Notes under the pieces: generated by a model
The model's input: only the letters and a program-made list of their open reading frames with translations
Told to the model about the DNA's origin: nothing
The model's database searches: none
Source of the DNA: Candidatus Cacconaster merdequi
GTDB lineage: Bacteria > Bacteroidota > Bacteroidia > Bacteroidales > UBA932
DNA: 64,000 nucleotides
Assembly: GCA_018064345.1 (NCBI GenBank)
Contig: JAGHVK010000066.1
Location: forward strand, 1-64,000
Direction: 5' to 3'
Part shown: positions 17,149 to 26,492 of the stretch, one piece after another
Position numbering within the stretch: the stretch's first letter is position 1
How the letters are laid out: each line of letters begins with the position of its first letter
Position numbers and translations under genes: made by a program

Positions 17149-18438
17149 ATGAAACGATTATTTATGACAATGGGTGTCGTTCTCGCCGCCCTTTCAGGAT
17201 GCGGACAGAAGGAGCCGGCTCTCGAACAGGTCCCGGAACCTTCCTACTACAAGAATGCAACCTATTTTACCGAGAAGTTCGGAATGTATGATATGATTCC
17301 TGTAGTGGAGAATGATATCGTGATGGTTGGCGATGACTACATCGACAGGGGCCTCTGGACCGAGTTTTTCGGTATGAATAATATCAAGAACAGAGGTATT
17401 ACATACGATGGCACTGAACACGTGCTTTACCGGATTGACAAGATAGCACAGGGAAAGCCTGCCAAGTTGTTTCTCTCCGTGGGATACAATGACGTGGTAA
17501 GAGGTGTCGAAGTTGATACCTCAGTTGTGCGTATCGGTGAAATATTCAACCGTGTATCGAAGATTTCCCCGAAAACGAAACTGTACTATATCAATGCAAT
17601 CGCGTCTTCTGAAGAGATTGCCGGAAAGATTGAGGAACTTAATTCCAAGGTTTTGGAACTCTCCAGAAGCGGACTGTTCGAATATATCGATGCCGATACC
17701 CCTATGCGTGACGGCATAAGGAGCGGAAAATACAGTTACAACGAAGGTCTCCACCTCAACGGAGCCGGATATGCCGCCTTCTGTCAAGTATTTGAGCGCC
17801 AGATAGGTGTACAGCACAGGAATGTTGCAGTGGAATGGAACTATGAAAACGAGTTCTTCGATTATTACAAGGCCAGAGCCACGATATTCAGTTCTTGCCC
17901 GGCTGATTCCCATAAAGTAGTGATGCTTGGTGACAGTATGAACAACAATGCCTCCTGGGGAGAACTTTTCCCTGACGTGGACCTTATTAACAGAGGAATC
18001 AGCGGTGATACTGCAGGCGGTATCCTGCAGAGGCTTGATGAGGTCATATCTCATAACCCTGAAAAGATATTCCTTCTGACAGGTCCGAACGACTTCATCA
18101 ATGACAAGGAACTGACACCCGAAGGATTGTGGGCTTCATACGAAAAGTTGGTGACAGCTGTCCGCACTGCTCTTCCTGAAACGGAACTGTATATTGAAAG
18201 CATACTTCCGATGAATCCGAAGAGCAGATTCTATGAAGGGTACAATGCCCGTGCAGCAGCTGAAGACGAAATACTTGCCGCCGCCGCTGAAAAGTATGGA
18301 TTTACATTCATAGACCTTGTCCCGTCGATGGTGGATGGAAACAATGATTTGAAAGATGAGTACACCTCTGACGGACTGCATCTTACGGCAGAAGGGTACA
18401 AGGTATGGATGAGTGCATTGGAGAATTACATAAGATAG
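17149..18438 (+). CDS. Lipoprotein with two tandem SGNH/GDSL hydrolase domains, first one degenerate
   Basis: A 429-residue lipoprotein (lipobox LSGC at about residue 20). Domain A (about 50-215) keeps the block III GYND motif. However, the block I serine is replaced, giving GDD at 61-63, and the DxxH block reads NEGLHL. Domain B (about 255-429) has the full set: GDSM with Ser263, TGPND and SDGLHL. SGNH enzymes of this kind are deacetylases or esterases on sugars or lipids. Domain A may bind substrate rather than cleave. It lies between ychF and aspS, 15 nt before the latter. Confidence 0.85.
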   Translation: MKRLFMTMGVVLAALSGCGQKEPALEQVPEPSYYKNATYFTEKFGMYDMIPVVENDIVMVGDDYIDRGLWTEFFGMNNIKNRGITYDGTEHVLYRIDKIAQGKPAKLFLSVGYNDVVRGVEVDTSVVRIGEIFNRVSKISPKTKLYYINAIASSEEIAGKIEELNSKVLELSRSGLFEYIDADTPMRDGIRSGKYSYNEGLHLNGAGYAAFCQVFERQIGVQHRNVAVEWNYENEFFDYYKARATIFSSCPADSHKVVMLGDSMNNNASWGELFPDVDLINRGISGDTAGGILQRLDEVISHNPEKIFLLTGPNDFINDKELTPEGLWASYEKLVTAVRTALPETELYIESILPMNPKSRFYEGYNARAAAEDEILAAAAEKYGFTFIDLVPSMVDGNNDLKDEYTSDGLHLTAEGYKVWMSALENYIR

Positions 18439-18453
18439 ACAAACAAATAGGAT

Positions 18454-20220
18454 ATGTACAGAACACACACTTGTGGAGAACTTCGGCTTGAACAGAAGGG
18501 TCAAACCGTAACATTGGCGGGCTGGGTTCAGAAAGCCCGCAAGATGGGCGCTATGAGTTTCATAGACCTGCGCGACCGATATGGAATAACTCAGCTTCGC
18601 GTGGATGAGACTTGCCCGGAGGAGGTTTCAAAGATTGCAGCCGGACTCGGACGTGAATATGTCCTTCAGGCTACCGGTGTCGTAGAGGAACGTCAGAGCA
18701 AGAACGCCAGGATACCTACCGGTGACATAGAGATCAGGCTCACCGGACTGAAGATTCTCAACGCTGCCCAGACTCCTCCTTTCACAATAGAGGACGAATC
18801 TGACGGAGGAGAGGAACTGAGAGCGAAATACCGCTATCTGGACCTTAGGAGAAACCCTCTGAAGAATGCTCTCATGCTTCGCCACCGTATGGCGCATGAA
18901 GTTCGCAATTATCTTGACGACAAAGGATTCCTTGAAATAGAAACTCCGTTCCTGATAAAGTCCACCCCTGAAGGAGCCCGCGATTTCGTGGTTCCTTCAA
19001 GAATGAACCCCGGGGAGTTCTACGCTCTTCCGCAGAGTCCGCAGACTTTCAAGCAGCTTCTTATGGTAGCAGGATATGACCGCTACTTCCAGATTGTACG
19101 TTGCTTCCGTGATGAGGACCTGCGTGCCGACCGTCAGCCTGAATTCACTCAGATTGACTGTGAGATGAGTTTTGTCGAGCAGGAGGATGTCCTCAACCTT
19201 TTCGAAGGAATGATGCGTCACCTCTTCAAGAGTGTCATCAATGTGGACATTCCAGAGAAACTGACTCGTATGAGCTGGTACGACGCTATGGACAATTACG
19301 GCAGCGACAAGCCTGACATCCGCTTCGGGATGAAGATTCACGAGATTACTTCTCTTGTTCAGGGCAAGGGTTTCAGCGTGTTCGACAGCGTGGAATACGT
19401 CGGTGCGATATCAGTCCCAGGTGCCGCACAGTACACACGCAAACAGATTGATGAACTGACCGAATGGGTAAAACGTCCTCAGGTCGGAGCAAAAGGTCTC
19501 GTATCAATCCGTGTCGGTGCGGACGGTATCAAATCGTCAGTGGACAAATTCTATACTTCTGAGGATTTGGCAGCTGTCGTTGAGGCTGTTGAAGCTAAGA
19601 CAGGTGACCTTGTCCTTGTTCTGTGCGGTGCAAAACGCAAGGCTCAGACAATGCTCGGTGTACTCCGTCTTGAAATGGGCAACCGTCTCGGACTGCGTGA
19701 CCCTCACGTGTATGCACCACTCTGGGTGGTTGATTTCCCTCTTCTCGAATGGGACGACGAAACCCAGCGTTTCTACGCTATGCACCATCCTTTCACGGCT
19801 CCAAAGCCTGAACATCTTGAACTCTTCTACTCCGACAAGAAGGAAGATCTTGAGAGAGTATGCGCCAATGCCTATGACTTCGTCCTTAACGGCACTGAAC
19901 TTGGAGGAGGCAGCATACGTATCCACGAAGCTGACGTACAGAGCCGTATGTTTGAAGTTCTTGGCATTTCCAAGGAAGATGCCGACTACAAGTTCGGCTT
20001 CATAATCAACGCGTTCAAGTTTGGTGCTCCGCCTCACGGAGGTCTTGCTTTCGGATTCGACCGTGTATGCGCTCTCTTCGGAGGTCAGGAGACAATACGT
20101 GATTACATTGCCTTCCCAAAGAACAATGTGGGCCGCGACGTGATGCTTGATGCCCCTTCACGAATCGATGACGTCCAGATGGATGAGTTATATCTCCGCA
20201 GTACTGCTCCTGTGAAATAG
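18454..20220 (+). CDS. aspS: Aspartyl-tRNA synthetase
   Basis: A 588-residue bacterial-type AspRS. The N-terminal OB-fold anticodon domain starts [11 protein letters not shown] and carries [22 protein letters not shown]. Class II motif 1 lies near FLEIETPFL, motif 2 is [18 protein letters not shown], the GAD insertion follows, and motif 3 is [14 protein letters not shown]. It is complete. It is followed one base later by the mrp gene. Confidence 0.97.
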   Translation: MYRTHTCGELRLEQKGQTVTLAGWVQKARKMGAMSFIDLRDRYGITQLRVDETCPEEVSKIAAGLGREYVLQATGVVEERQSKNARIPTGDIEIRLTGLKILNAAQTPPFTIEDESDGGEELRAKYRYLDLRRNPLKNALMLRHRMAHEVRNYLDDKGFLEIETPFLIKSTPEGARDFVVPSRMNPGEFYALPQSPQTFKQLLMVAGYDRYFQIVRCFRDEDLRADRQPEFTQIDCEMSFVEQEDVLNLFEGMMRHLFKSVINVDIPEKLTRMSWYDAMDNYGSDKPDIRFGMKIHEITSLVQGKGFSVFDSVEYVGAISVPGAAQYTRKQIDELTEWVKRPQVGAKGLVSIRVGADGIKSSVDKFYTSEDLAAVVEAVEAKTGDLVLVLCGAKRKAQTMLGVLRLEMGNRLGLRDPHVYAPLWVVDFPLLEWDDETQRFYAMHHPFTAPKPEHLELFYSDKKEDLERVCANAYDFVLNGTELGGGSIRIHEADVQSRMFEVLGISKEDADYKFGFIINAFKFGAPPHGGLAFGFDRVCALFGGQETIRDYIAFPKNNVGRDVMLDAPSRIDDVQMDELYLRSTAPVK

Positions 20221-20221
20221 T

Positions 20222-21124
20222 ATGGATGCAAAGGATATAAAAGGGCCGTACAATCCGAATCAGCCCAAGACTCAGCCTAAGAAGCGGGGACTTGAGCTGG
20301 GTATGGAGCAGTTGGCTGAAGTCAAGCACATCGTTGCAGTCGCTTCCGGAAAAGGTGGCGTAGGCAAATCCACCGTTGCAGTCAATCTTGCTATAACTCT
20401 TGCAAGGCTTGGCTATAAAGTCGGTCTTGCCGATGCTGACGTTTACGGGCCGTCCGTACCCAAGATGACAGGAACGGAAGGAGCCGTGCCTGAAGTTGAG
20501 GTGTACGATGAGATGGGGGAACCTCTTTCCGCTGATGCAGAAATAACGGACGATTGCAAGGAGATAATGTTTCCGGTTGAGAAATATGGCGTCAAATGGA
20601 TGTCAATCGGATATTTTGCCCGTCCGGAGCAAGCCTTGATATGGCGTGGCCCGATGGCCTGCAATGCTCTCAAGCAGATGATACTTCAGGTAAAGTGGGG
20701 AGAATTGGATTATCTTCTCATCGACCTTCCTCCAGGAACAGGTGACATACACATCTCCTTGGTGCATGATATCCCTCTTTCAGGTGCTATCATTGTCAGT
20801 ACGCCTCAGGCCGTGGCACTCTCCGATGTGGAAAAAGGAGTGAACATGTTCCGTAATCCACAGATTAACAAGCCGATATATGGAATAATAGAGAATATGT
20901 CGTGGTTCACTCCGTCTGAGTTGCCGGACAATCGCTATTATATTTTCGGAAAGGACGGCTGCAAGGCGATGGCTGAAAAATACGGTCTGAATCTTCTCGG
21001 TCAGATTCCTCTCGTGCAGAGCGTACGTGAGGGTGGTGACGAGGGAGTCCCTTCCGCCCTTGAGGACGGTCCTGTCTATGAGGCGTTGTCCTCAGCAGCA
21101 AAGCAACTTGAGATGCAGGTATGA
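20222..21124 (+). CDS. Mrp/ApbC-type P-loop ATPase, Fe-S carrier
   Basis: A 300-residue Mrp/NBP35 family ATPase. The deviant Walker A is [11 protein letters not shown] near residue 40. [16 protein letters not shown] (switch II) and GIIENMSWF are all present, but the usual CxxC after the last element is not obvious here. Proteins of this family carry Fe-S clusters to apo-proteins. It lacks the N-terminal DUF59 domain that many Mrp proteins have; a separate DUF59 protein is encoded at 9385-9699. It overlaps the next gene by ATGA. Confidence 0.88.
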   Translation: MDAKDIKGPYNPNQPKTQPKKRGLELGMEQLAEVKHIVAVASGKGGVGKSTVAVNLAITLARLGYKVGLADADVYGPSVPKMTGTEGAVPEVEVYDEMGEPLSADAEITDDCKEIMFPVEKYGVKWMSIGYFARPEQALIWRGPMACNALKQMILQVKWGELDYLLIDLPPGTGDIHISLVHDIPLSGAIIVSTPQAVALSDVEKGVNMFRNPQINKPIYGIIENMSWFTPSELPDNRYYIFGKDGCKAMAEKYGLNLLGQIPLVQSVREGGDEGVPSALEDGPVYEALSSAAKQLEMQV

Positions 21125-22719
21125 TACTGATAGTACCAGATAAATTCAAAGGTTCCCTGAGGGCTGACGAGGTGGCGGATGCCATTGAATCGGCCCTCAG
21201 ACGTACGATGGTCGGTGGTCCGCGACAGGATATTGTCAAAGTACCGATGGCAGATGGAGGTGACGGATCTCTTGAGGTTATGGAGCAGGCGATGAAGGGT
21301 TGCTCGGAAAGAGTCCGGATCGATACTTTCGATGCTTTGATGCGGCCTTTGAAGGCTCCTCTGCTTGTATTTGATGGTGGTGCTTCCGCATTCATAGAGA
21401 TGGCGAAGATATGCGGGCTTGCAATGCTTAGTCCTGAAGAAAGGAATCCGGAAGTGACTACGACATACGGGCTGGGCCTTGCTATGGTAAAGGCTGCTTC
21501 TCTCGGTTGCAGAAAGATAGTCGTTGCCATTGGGGGCAGTTCCACCAACGATGGAGGCGAAGGCTTGCTGCGGGCTGTAAAAGAGGCGTTCTCCCAATCC
21601 GCCCTGTTTACCCCGAATGGAGAGAAGGTTGATTTGGAAGTTGCCTGCGACGTGGATAATCCTCTTCTTGGTCCCAATGGAGCTACAATGGTGTATGGGC
21701 CTCAAAAGGGTGCCGATCCTGCCATGTTGGAGCGTCTTGAGCGCAGAATGAGGATTTTTGCGGAAGATGCCGGACTTGATACGACCGTTCCCGGAGGAGG
21801 CGCAGCAGGAGGTGTAGGAGCTGCCCTTCATTCCCTAGGAGCCGTTCTTACTCCCGGTTGGCAGGTGTTCAGTACTATGGTAGGCCTGGAAGAAAAGATT
21901 GCGGGTGCGGAAAAGGTTATTACGGCAGAAGGACGTTTCGATTCCCAAAGCCTTTGCGGCAAGCTTATAGACGGAGTTCTTTCCATTTGCCGCAAATATG
22001 GCAAGAAACCGATTGTAGTATGTGGCCAGAACACTCTCAAACGTGATATTTGGAAGAAGGCTGGGATAGGTGATGTTTTTTCTCTCTTTGAAACGGTCAA
22101 GGTTTTCGAAAGGTGTATCAAGTCGGCGGCAAGTTTGCTATCAGGTGAGGATATTCTGATTGCCGGTTGTGATGAAGCGGGGAGAGGTCCTCTTGCAGGG
22201 CCTGTTTTTGCTGCCGCCGTGATTCTTCCTGAAGGTTTCTTTCATCCTATGTTGAAAGATTCCAAGAAAATGACCGAAGCACAGCGTAATGAGCTGAGAA
22301 CCATCATTGAGAAAGAAGCCGTTGCCTGGGCTGTCACTGCAATCGATGCTGCGGAGATTGACCGTATCAACATACTCAATGCCTCAATCAAAGGCATGCA
22401 GGAATCAGTCAGGAAACTTACCGTCAGGCCTGATTTGATCCTTGTGGACGGCAACAGGTTCTCTGCCTGTGACGGGATACCGTATCATACGGTGGTCAAG
22501 GGTGATGCTGAATTACAGGCCATAGCGGCAGCAAGTGTCCTCGCAAAGACTCATCGTGACGAATATATGAGGCGGATAGCTGAGGAATTCCCACAGTATG
22601 GCTGGGACAGGAACATGGCTTATCCTACAAAGGAGCACAGGGAGGCTATCCAAAAGTACGGCCTTACGAAATATCACCGCCGTTCCTTCCATACTCCCGA
22701 AGAAAAGGAACTGTTTTAG
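21121..22719 (+). CDS. Glycerate kinase fused to ribonuclease HII
   Basis: A single 532-residue frame joins two unrelated enzymes. Residues 1-343 are a GarK/GlxK-type glycerate kinase ([48 protein letters not shown]). Residues 344-532 are a complete RNase HII: catalytic DEAGRG at 351-356, LVDGN, the [10 protein letters not shown] block and [11 protein letters not shown]. Between [14 protein letters not shown] and [12 protein letters not shown] there is essentially no linker. The kinase lacks only the last few residues of its usual C-terminal helix. The two activities have no known link, so this is probably a fusion by stop-codon loss. Confidence 0.9.
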   Translation: MILIVPDKFKGSLRADEVADAIESALRRTMVGGPRQDIVKVPMADGGDGSLEVMEQAMKGCSERVRIDTFDALMRPLKAPLLVFDGGASAFIEMAKICGLAMLSPEERNPEVTTTYGLGLAMVKAASLGCRKIVVAIGGSSTNDGGEGLLRAVKEAFSQSALFTPNGEKVDLEVACDVDNPLLGPNGATMVYGPQKGADPAMLERLERRMRIFAEDAGLDTTVPGGGAAGGVGAALHSLGAVLTPGWQVFSTMVGLEEKIAGAEKVITAEGRFDSQSLCGKLIDGVLSICRKYGKKPIVVCGQNTLKRDIWKKAGIGDVFSLFETVKVFERCIKSAASLLSGEDILIAGCDEAGRGPLAGPVFAAAVILPEGFFHPMLKDSKKMTEAQRNELRTIIEKEAVAWAVTAIDAAEIDRINILNASIKGMQESVRKLTVRPDLILVDGNRFSACDGIPYHTVVKGDAELQAIAAASVLAKTHRDEYMRRIAEEFPQYGWDRNMAYPTKEHREAIQKYGLTKYHRRSFHTPEEKELF

Positions 22720-22724
22720 GAACT

Positions 22725-23855
22725 TTAATACAGATTTGATACAGTATTAGCTATATTATTCCACAAATAACGTTGTGCTTCGATTTTCGCGTTTGCTGAA
22801 TACTCTTTCCAAGTAGAGATCTCGCCCAGCATCTTTTTCAAATTAGCAGCAAAACGTCGTGTATCCCCGTATTTCGAAAGAAGGCCCGTTTTATGGTCTG
22901 TTACTACGTATGGAATACCTCCGACAGCGGTTGCTACCACAGGCAGACCCGTTGCCATAGCCTCAGCAAACACGATACCTTGTGATTCTTCTTCACTATG
23001 CAAGGCAAAGATATGGGCGTTCTTATATAATTCGAACAATTGTTGCTGGCTGACATTTGTCATAAGTTGGATATTGTTTTTGTATTCTGATTTTTCAAGA
23101 TTTCGAACAAGTTCTTCATAGTATGAATCATCAGCCACAACGCCTGCTATTACAAGTTTTATGTTAGATATGTCTTTGCATAATTCTTCAAAAGACTTCA
23201 AAAGGAAGAGATGACCTTTTCTTCTTGAAAAGGTACCTACCGATAAAATAATATTTGATGATTCCGAACATTCTATTTCGGCAAACTGTTGATTGATGCC
23301 CTGTGGTATGACGTTGAGATACGTTGAAACGGAATAATGCGCTTTTATTTGGTCAGCAACATATTGAGTATCTACAATGATAATATCACTGTTCTTAAGA
23401 ATGGATTTCTCAGAATCATGTTGTGAGATGAACTGATAAAGTGTTTTGATTGAAGGTGATTTCAGCAATGCGTTCCGCTTTTCAATTTTCAGTATGCCGT
23501 GTACTGTAATGATTGTTCTGATTCCATATTCGTCAAGAGCATTTTTCACCTCTTTGCTGAATGTGCCAGTTCCATGTATATGACATACGTGTGGTCCGAT
23601 AGCCACGATATCTCTAATAATTGCTGGAATTATGCTGGCTGAGTCCTTATGGTGTTTTCCGGGATTCATATATCGATGAATGGTCATTCCATCGATATAC
23701 TCCACAATGTTTTTTCCTGATAATCTTGGAAGGTCAAAAACATCCACTGTGTGTGTTTTAGCCAACTCTTTTGCCAAACCATAAACAGAAGATTCCACAC
23801 CTCCGTGAATACAATTTGAATTGACTGGAAAAGGTCCGATTTGAACGATAATCAT
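22725..23855 (-). CDS. GT4-family glycosyltransferase
   Basis: A 376-residue GT-B enzyme. The N-terminal domain begins IIVQIGPFPVNSNCIHGGVESSVYGLAKEL, the typical nucleotide-sugar transferase start. The C-terminal donor-binding domain has SVGTFSRRKGH and the EX7E motif in EEESQGIVFAEAM, followed by GLPVVATAVGGIP. It is likely to add a sugar to a lipid-linked or surface glycan. The gene stands alone and is visibly more AT-rich than its neighbours. It is convergent with the RNase HII fusion and sits behind a long structured leader, which suggests transfer. Confidence 0.85.
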   Translation of the reverse strand: MIIVQIGPFPVNSNCIHGGVESSVYGLAKELAKTHTVDVFDLPRLSGKNIVEYIDGMTIHRYMNPGKHHKDSASIIPAIIRDIVAIGPHVCHIHGTGTFSKEVKNALDEYGIRTIITVHGILKIEKRNALLKSPSIKTLYQFISQHDSEKSILKNSDIIIVDTQYVADQIKAHYSVSTYLNVIPQGINQQFAEIECSESSNIILSVGTFSRRKGHLFLLKSFEELCKDISNIKLVIAGVVADDSYYEELVRNLEKSEYKNNIQLMTNVSQQQLFELYKNAHIFALHSEEESQGIVFAEAMATGLPVVATAVGGIPYVVTDHKTGLLSKYGDTRRFAANLKKMLGEISTWKEYSANAKIEAQRYLWNNIANTVSNLY

Positions 23856-23892
23856 ATTGTTTTGTCTGATTCGGAACTCCCCAGCCGAGGGT

Positions 23893-24166
23893 TAATAGAA
23901 AAGACGTGGGAGTCTTACTTTGCTTATCTTGAACTCAGGCCTTGGCTGCCTTCACAAAGAGATAAGCAACTCAGATAGCCCACGTCAAGATGATATCGAA
24001 GATACTATGAGAAATAGTATTCTGATTCATCGCGAATGGACGTCCCGGTTGCCGTATCTTCCTTTGTGATTCAAATTGCCAAGTTTGAGCTCAGAAGATA
24101 TACGTCAGTAACGTCTTGAATATGTCTTGTCCCGCCCTCCGCATGCCGTTAAGGGCTATCTGGACC
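23893..24166 (-). ncRNA. Highly structured RNA of unrecognised family, leader or small RNA
   Basis: Read on the minus strand, transcription predicted from the -7 box at 24177-24170 starts at the foot of the first hairpin. Hairpin 1 has GTCC/GGAC and GCCCT/AGGGC (24129-24165). Hairpin 2 has GACGT/ACGTC (24039-24043/24111-24115), CGTATCTTC/GAAGATATACG (24053-24061/24094-24104) and TCAAA/TTTGA. Hairpin 3 has ATACTAT/ATAGTAT (24002-24008/24014-24020) within GATGA/TCATC. Hairpin 4 has GACGTGGG/CCCACGTC (23903-23910/23979-23986) with inner TTGCTTATCT/AGATAAGCAA, then UUUUCUAUU like a terminator. A 10-bp helix joins 24153-24162 with 23972-23981. It does not match tmRNA, RNase P, SRP or a riboswitch that I know. 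Confidence 0.6.
23896..23986 (-). terminator. Terminator-like hairpin 4 of the structured RNA
   Basis: On the minus strand, an 8-bp stem (GACGTGGG with CCCACGTC) encloses 9-nt internal-loop strands and a 10-bp inner stem. It is followed directly by TTTTCTATT. It stands 41 nt before the glycosyltransferase start, so read-through versus stop would decide expression of that gene. Confidence 0.5.
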
Positions 24167-24169
24167 AAA

Positions 24170-24177
24170 CAAAGGTA
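24170..24177 (-). promoter_or_regulatory. -7 box of the structured RNA
   Basis: TACCTTTG on the minus strand is an exact TAnnTTTG match. It is placed so that initiation falls at about 24166, where the first hairpin begins. The -33 region has no good TTTG (a TGT-type weak match only). Confidence 0.45.
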
Positions 24178-24270
24178 AGAATTATTTAGTAAAAACGACA
24201 GAATAATGCAAACAATGGTCTTAAACAAGCGAAGTTCTTCATTTCAAGCGAGGACTCCGGTGCAAATCTG

Positions 24271-24301
24271 TTGTGAAAATCAAAAAATGTGGTTAAATTT
24301 G
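24271..24301 (+). promoter_or_regulatory. Promoter of the EF-G2 gene
   Basis: TTG (24271-24273), 20 nt, TAAATTTG (24294-24301): both elements and spacing match the Bacteroidetes consensus. It predicts a leader of about 67 nt. The stretch 24181-24270 between the two divergent promoters is AT-rich and shows no other feature I can name. Confidence 0.7.
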
Positions 24302-24374
24302 TAGGCTATTTGGAATAATTTCCGAACGGCTCGTATTTCCTTGAAATATTCAATAATAAACAAACTTATAAGCA

Positions 24375-26492
24375 ATGAAAAATTACTCCACAGAAAGCCT
24401 TAGGAACGTTGTTCTGCTTGGTGGCACACGCAGTGGCAAGACCACTCTGGCCGAAGCAATGCTCTTCGAGGGCAAAGTCATTGACCGCAGAGGTACTGTC
24501 GAAGCGAAGAACACCGTGTCGGACAACACGGAAGTAGAGCAGCTTTACCAGCGTTCAATCTATTCGACTCCGTTGTATGCGGAATTTTTGGACCACAAAA
24601 TCAACTTCATCGATGCAGCCGGTGCCGATGATTTCATCGAAGGTGCAGTGCTGGGTCTGAATGTATGTGATTCAGCCGTTATGGTTGTGAATGCAGGTCA
24701 GGGAGTTGAGGTTGGTACTGAGATTCACGGACGCTATGCTGAGCAGTACAACAAACCTGTTATCATTGCCGTCAACCAGCTTGACACGGAGAAAGCCAAT
24801 TGGGACAATACAATCGACAGCCTGCATCAGGCTTTCGGCAGCAAGCCGGTGATTATCCAGTTCCCTGTCAATCCGGGTGTGGAGTTCAATGCTTTCATTG
24901 ATATCTTCAAGATGAAGATGTACCGTTTCAAGGATGACAACGGCACACGTGAGGAACTTGAAATTCCTGCAGACCTTAAAGGCAAGGCAGAAGATATGCG
25001 CGCCGAGCTTATGGAAATGGCTGCCAGCAGCGATGAGGAGCTTATGGAGAAATTCTTCGACGCAGGAGAACTTACTGAAGAAGAACTTCACAAAGGCTTC
25101 AAGGTAGGTTTTGACAAAGGCGAGGTTTATCCTGTATTCTGCACTTGCGGAAAGAAGGACATCGGCGTCAAGCGTCTTATGGAATTCATCACTGAAGTTG
25201 CTCCTGCTCCAAAGGAAAGCGTAAGCGGTTCAACTTCCCTCTTCGTTTACAAGACTGCTCTCGAACAGCACCTCGGAGATGTTACCTATTTCAAGGTAAT
25301 GGAAGGCAAGATTACTGAAGGTCAGGATGTTGTCAATATGGCAAGCGGTTCGAAGGAGCGTATCACCACTCTCTACGCAGTAGCTGGCAAGAAGAAAGAG
25401 AAAGTAACCGAGCTTGTAGCTGGTGATATGGGTTGTACCGTCAAGCTGAAAGCTGTCAAGACAAACCAGACCCTCAATGCTCCGGGCAATGAGAAAGTCA
25501 CCGATCCTATTGCATTCCCTCCTGCTAAATACCGTTGCGCTGTGAAGGCCGTGGAGGAGAAAGATGAGGAGAAGCTTGGAGAAGCTCTCAACCGTGCTTC
25601 AGCAGAAGACCCTACTCTCGTGGTAGAATATTCCAAGGAGCTCAAGCAGACTATCATCAACGGTCAGGGCGAGCAGCATATCAATATTCTCAAGTGGAAC
25701 ATCAATAATAACTACAAGATTGATATCGAGCTCTTTGCGCCAAAGATTCCATATCGTGAGACAATCACCAAGGTGGCAAACGCCACATACCGTCACAAGA
25801 AGCAGTCAGGTGGTGCAGGTCAGTTCGGTGAAGTAACCCTTCTCATTGAGCCTATCGTTGAAGGCGTTGATACTCTCGGCAAATTCAAGATTGACGGCAA
25901 GGAGCAGGTTATGAATATCAAGTCAAAGGAAGAGTTCCCTCTTCCTTGGGGTGGCCGTTGGGAATTCTACAACTGCGTTGTCGGTGGCGCCATCGATGCC
26001 AGCTTCATGCCTGCAATCAAGAAAGGTCTTATGCAGAAGATGGAGGAAGGCCCTCTTACAGGATCTTATGCCCGTGACATCCGCGTGTTCGTATATGACG
26101 GTAAGATGCACCCGGTTGATTCAAAGGAAATCGCCTTCATCATTGCAGGTAGGAACGCTTTCAAGGATGCATTCAAGAATGCAGGTCCTAAGATTATGGA
26201 GCCAATCTATATGGTTGAGATAATGGTTCCAGGCGACTGCGTGGGTGATGTGATGAGTGACCTCCAGAACCGTCGTGGCATTATGGAAGGAATGGGCTCT
26301 GAGAAAGGTTTCCAGATTCTCAAGGCACGTGTTCCTCTCGCCGAACTTTACAAGTACTCGACTACCCTCAGCTCCCTGACTTCAGGCCGTGCGACATTCA
26401 CAATGAACTTCATTGATTATCAGCAAGTTCCTATGGATGTTCAGGATAAGCTCCTCAAGGCTTACGAGGCAGAGGCAAAAGAGGAAGATTAG
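24375..26492 (+). CDS. EF-G paralogue (EF-G2 type) with altered GTPase motifs
   Basis: A 705-residue protein with all five EF-G domains. The G1 loop is GGTRSGKT (16-23) and G4 is NQLD (134-137). G3 reads DAAGA at 80-84, where EF-G has DTPGH. The switch I RGIT reads RSIY at 60-63. The catalytic His and the Mg-binding Thr are thus missing. Domain IV (GGAGQFGEV) and the C-terminal LSSLTSGRATFTM are normal. This matches the Bacteroides EF-G2 paralogue, reported to support translocation without GTP hydrolysis and to matter under carbon starvation. It has its own promoter; the next gene overlaps its stop. Confidence 0.9.
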   Translation: MKNYSTESLRNVVLLGGTRSGKTTLAEAMLFEGKVIDRRGTVEAKNTVSDNTEVEQLYQRSIYSTPLYAEFLDHKINFIDAAGADDFIEGAVLGLNVCDSAVMVVNAGQGVEVGTEIHGRYAEQYNKPVIIAVNQLDTEKANWDNTIDSLHQAFGSKPVIIQFPVNPGVEFNAFIDIFKMKMYRFKDDNGTREELEIPADLKGKAEDMRAELMEMAASSDEELMEKFFDAGELTEEELHKGFKVGFDKGEVYPVFCTCGKKDIGVKRLMEFITEVAPAPKESVSGSTSLFVYKTALEQHLGDVTYFKVMEGKITEGQDVVNMASGSKERITTLYAVAGKKKEKVTELVAGDMGCTVKLKAVKTNQTLNAPGNEKVTDPIAFPPAKYRCAVKAVEEKDEEKLGEALNRASAEDPTLVVEYSKELKQTIINGQGEQHINILKWNINNNYKIDIELFAPKIPYRETITKVANATYRHKKQSGGAGQFGEVTLLIEPIVEGVDTLGKFKIDGKEQVMNIKSKEEFPLPWGGRWEFYNCVVGGAIDASFMPAIKKGLMQKMEEGPLTGSYARDIRVFVYDGKMHPVDSKEIAFIIAGRNAFKDAFKNAGPKIMEPIYMVEIMVPGDCVGDVMSDLQNRRGIMEGMGSEKGFQILKARVPLAELYKYSTTLSSLTSGRATFTMNFIDYQQVPMDVQDKLLKAYEAEAKEED

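Noticed and set aside
20222..21124. Mrp as ParA/MinD-type partition ATPase
   Set aside because: The [17 protein letters not shown] and GIIENMSWF blocks are those of the Mrp/NBP35 family, and there is no parB or origin nearby.
23893..24166. Structured RNA as 6S RNA, tmRNA, RNase P or SRP RNA
   Set aside because: Hairpin 4 has a bubble flanked by stems somewhat like 6S, but the ends of the whole RNA do not pair; no tag frame or CCA end (tmRNA), no conserved RNase P core, and no GGAA-type SRP apical loop were found.
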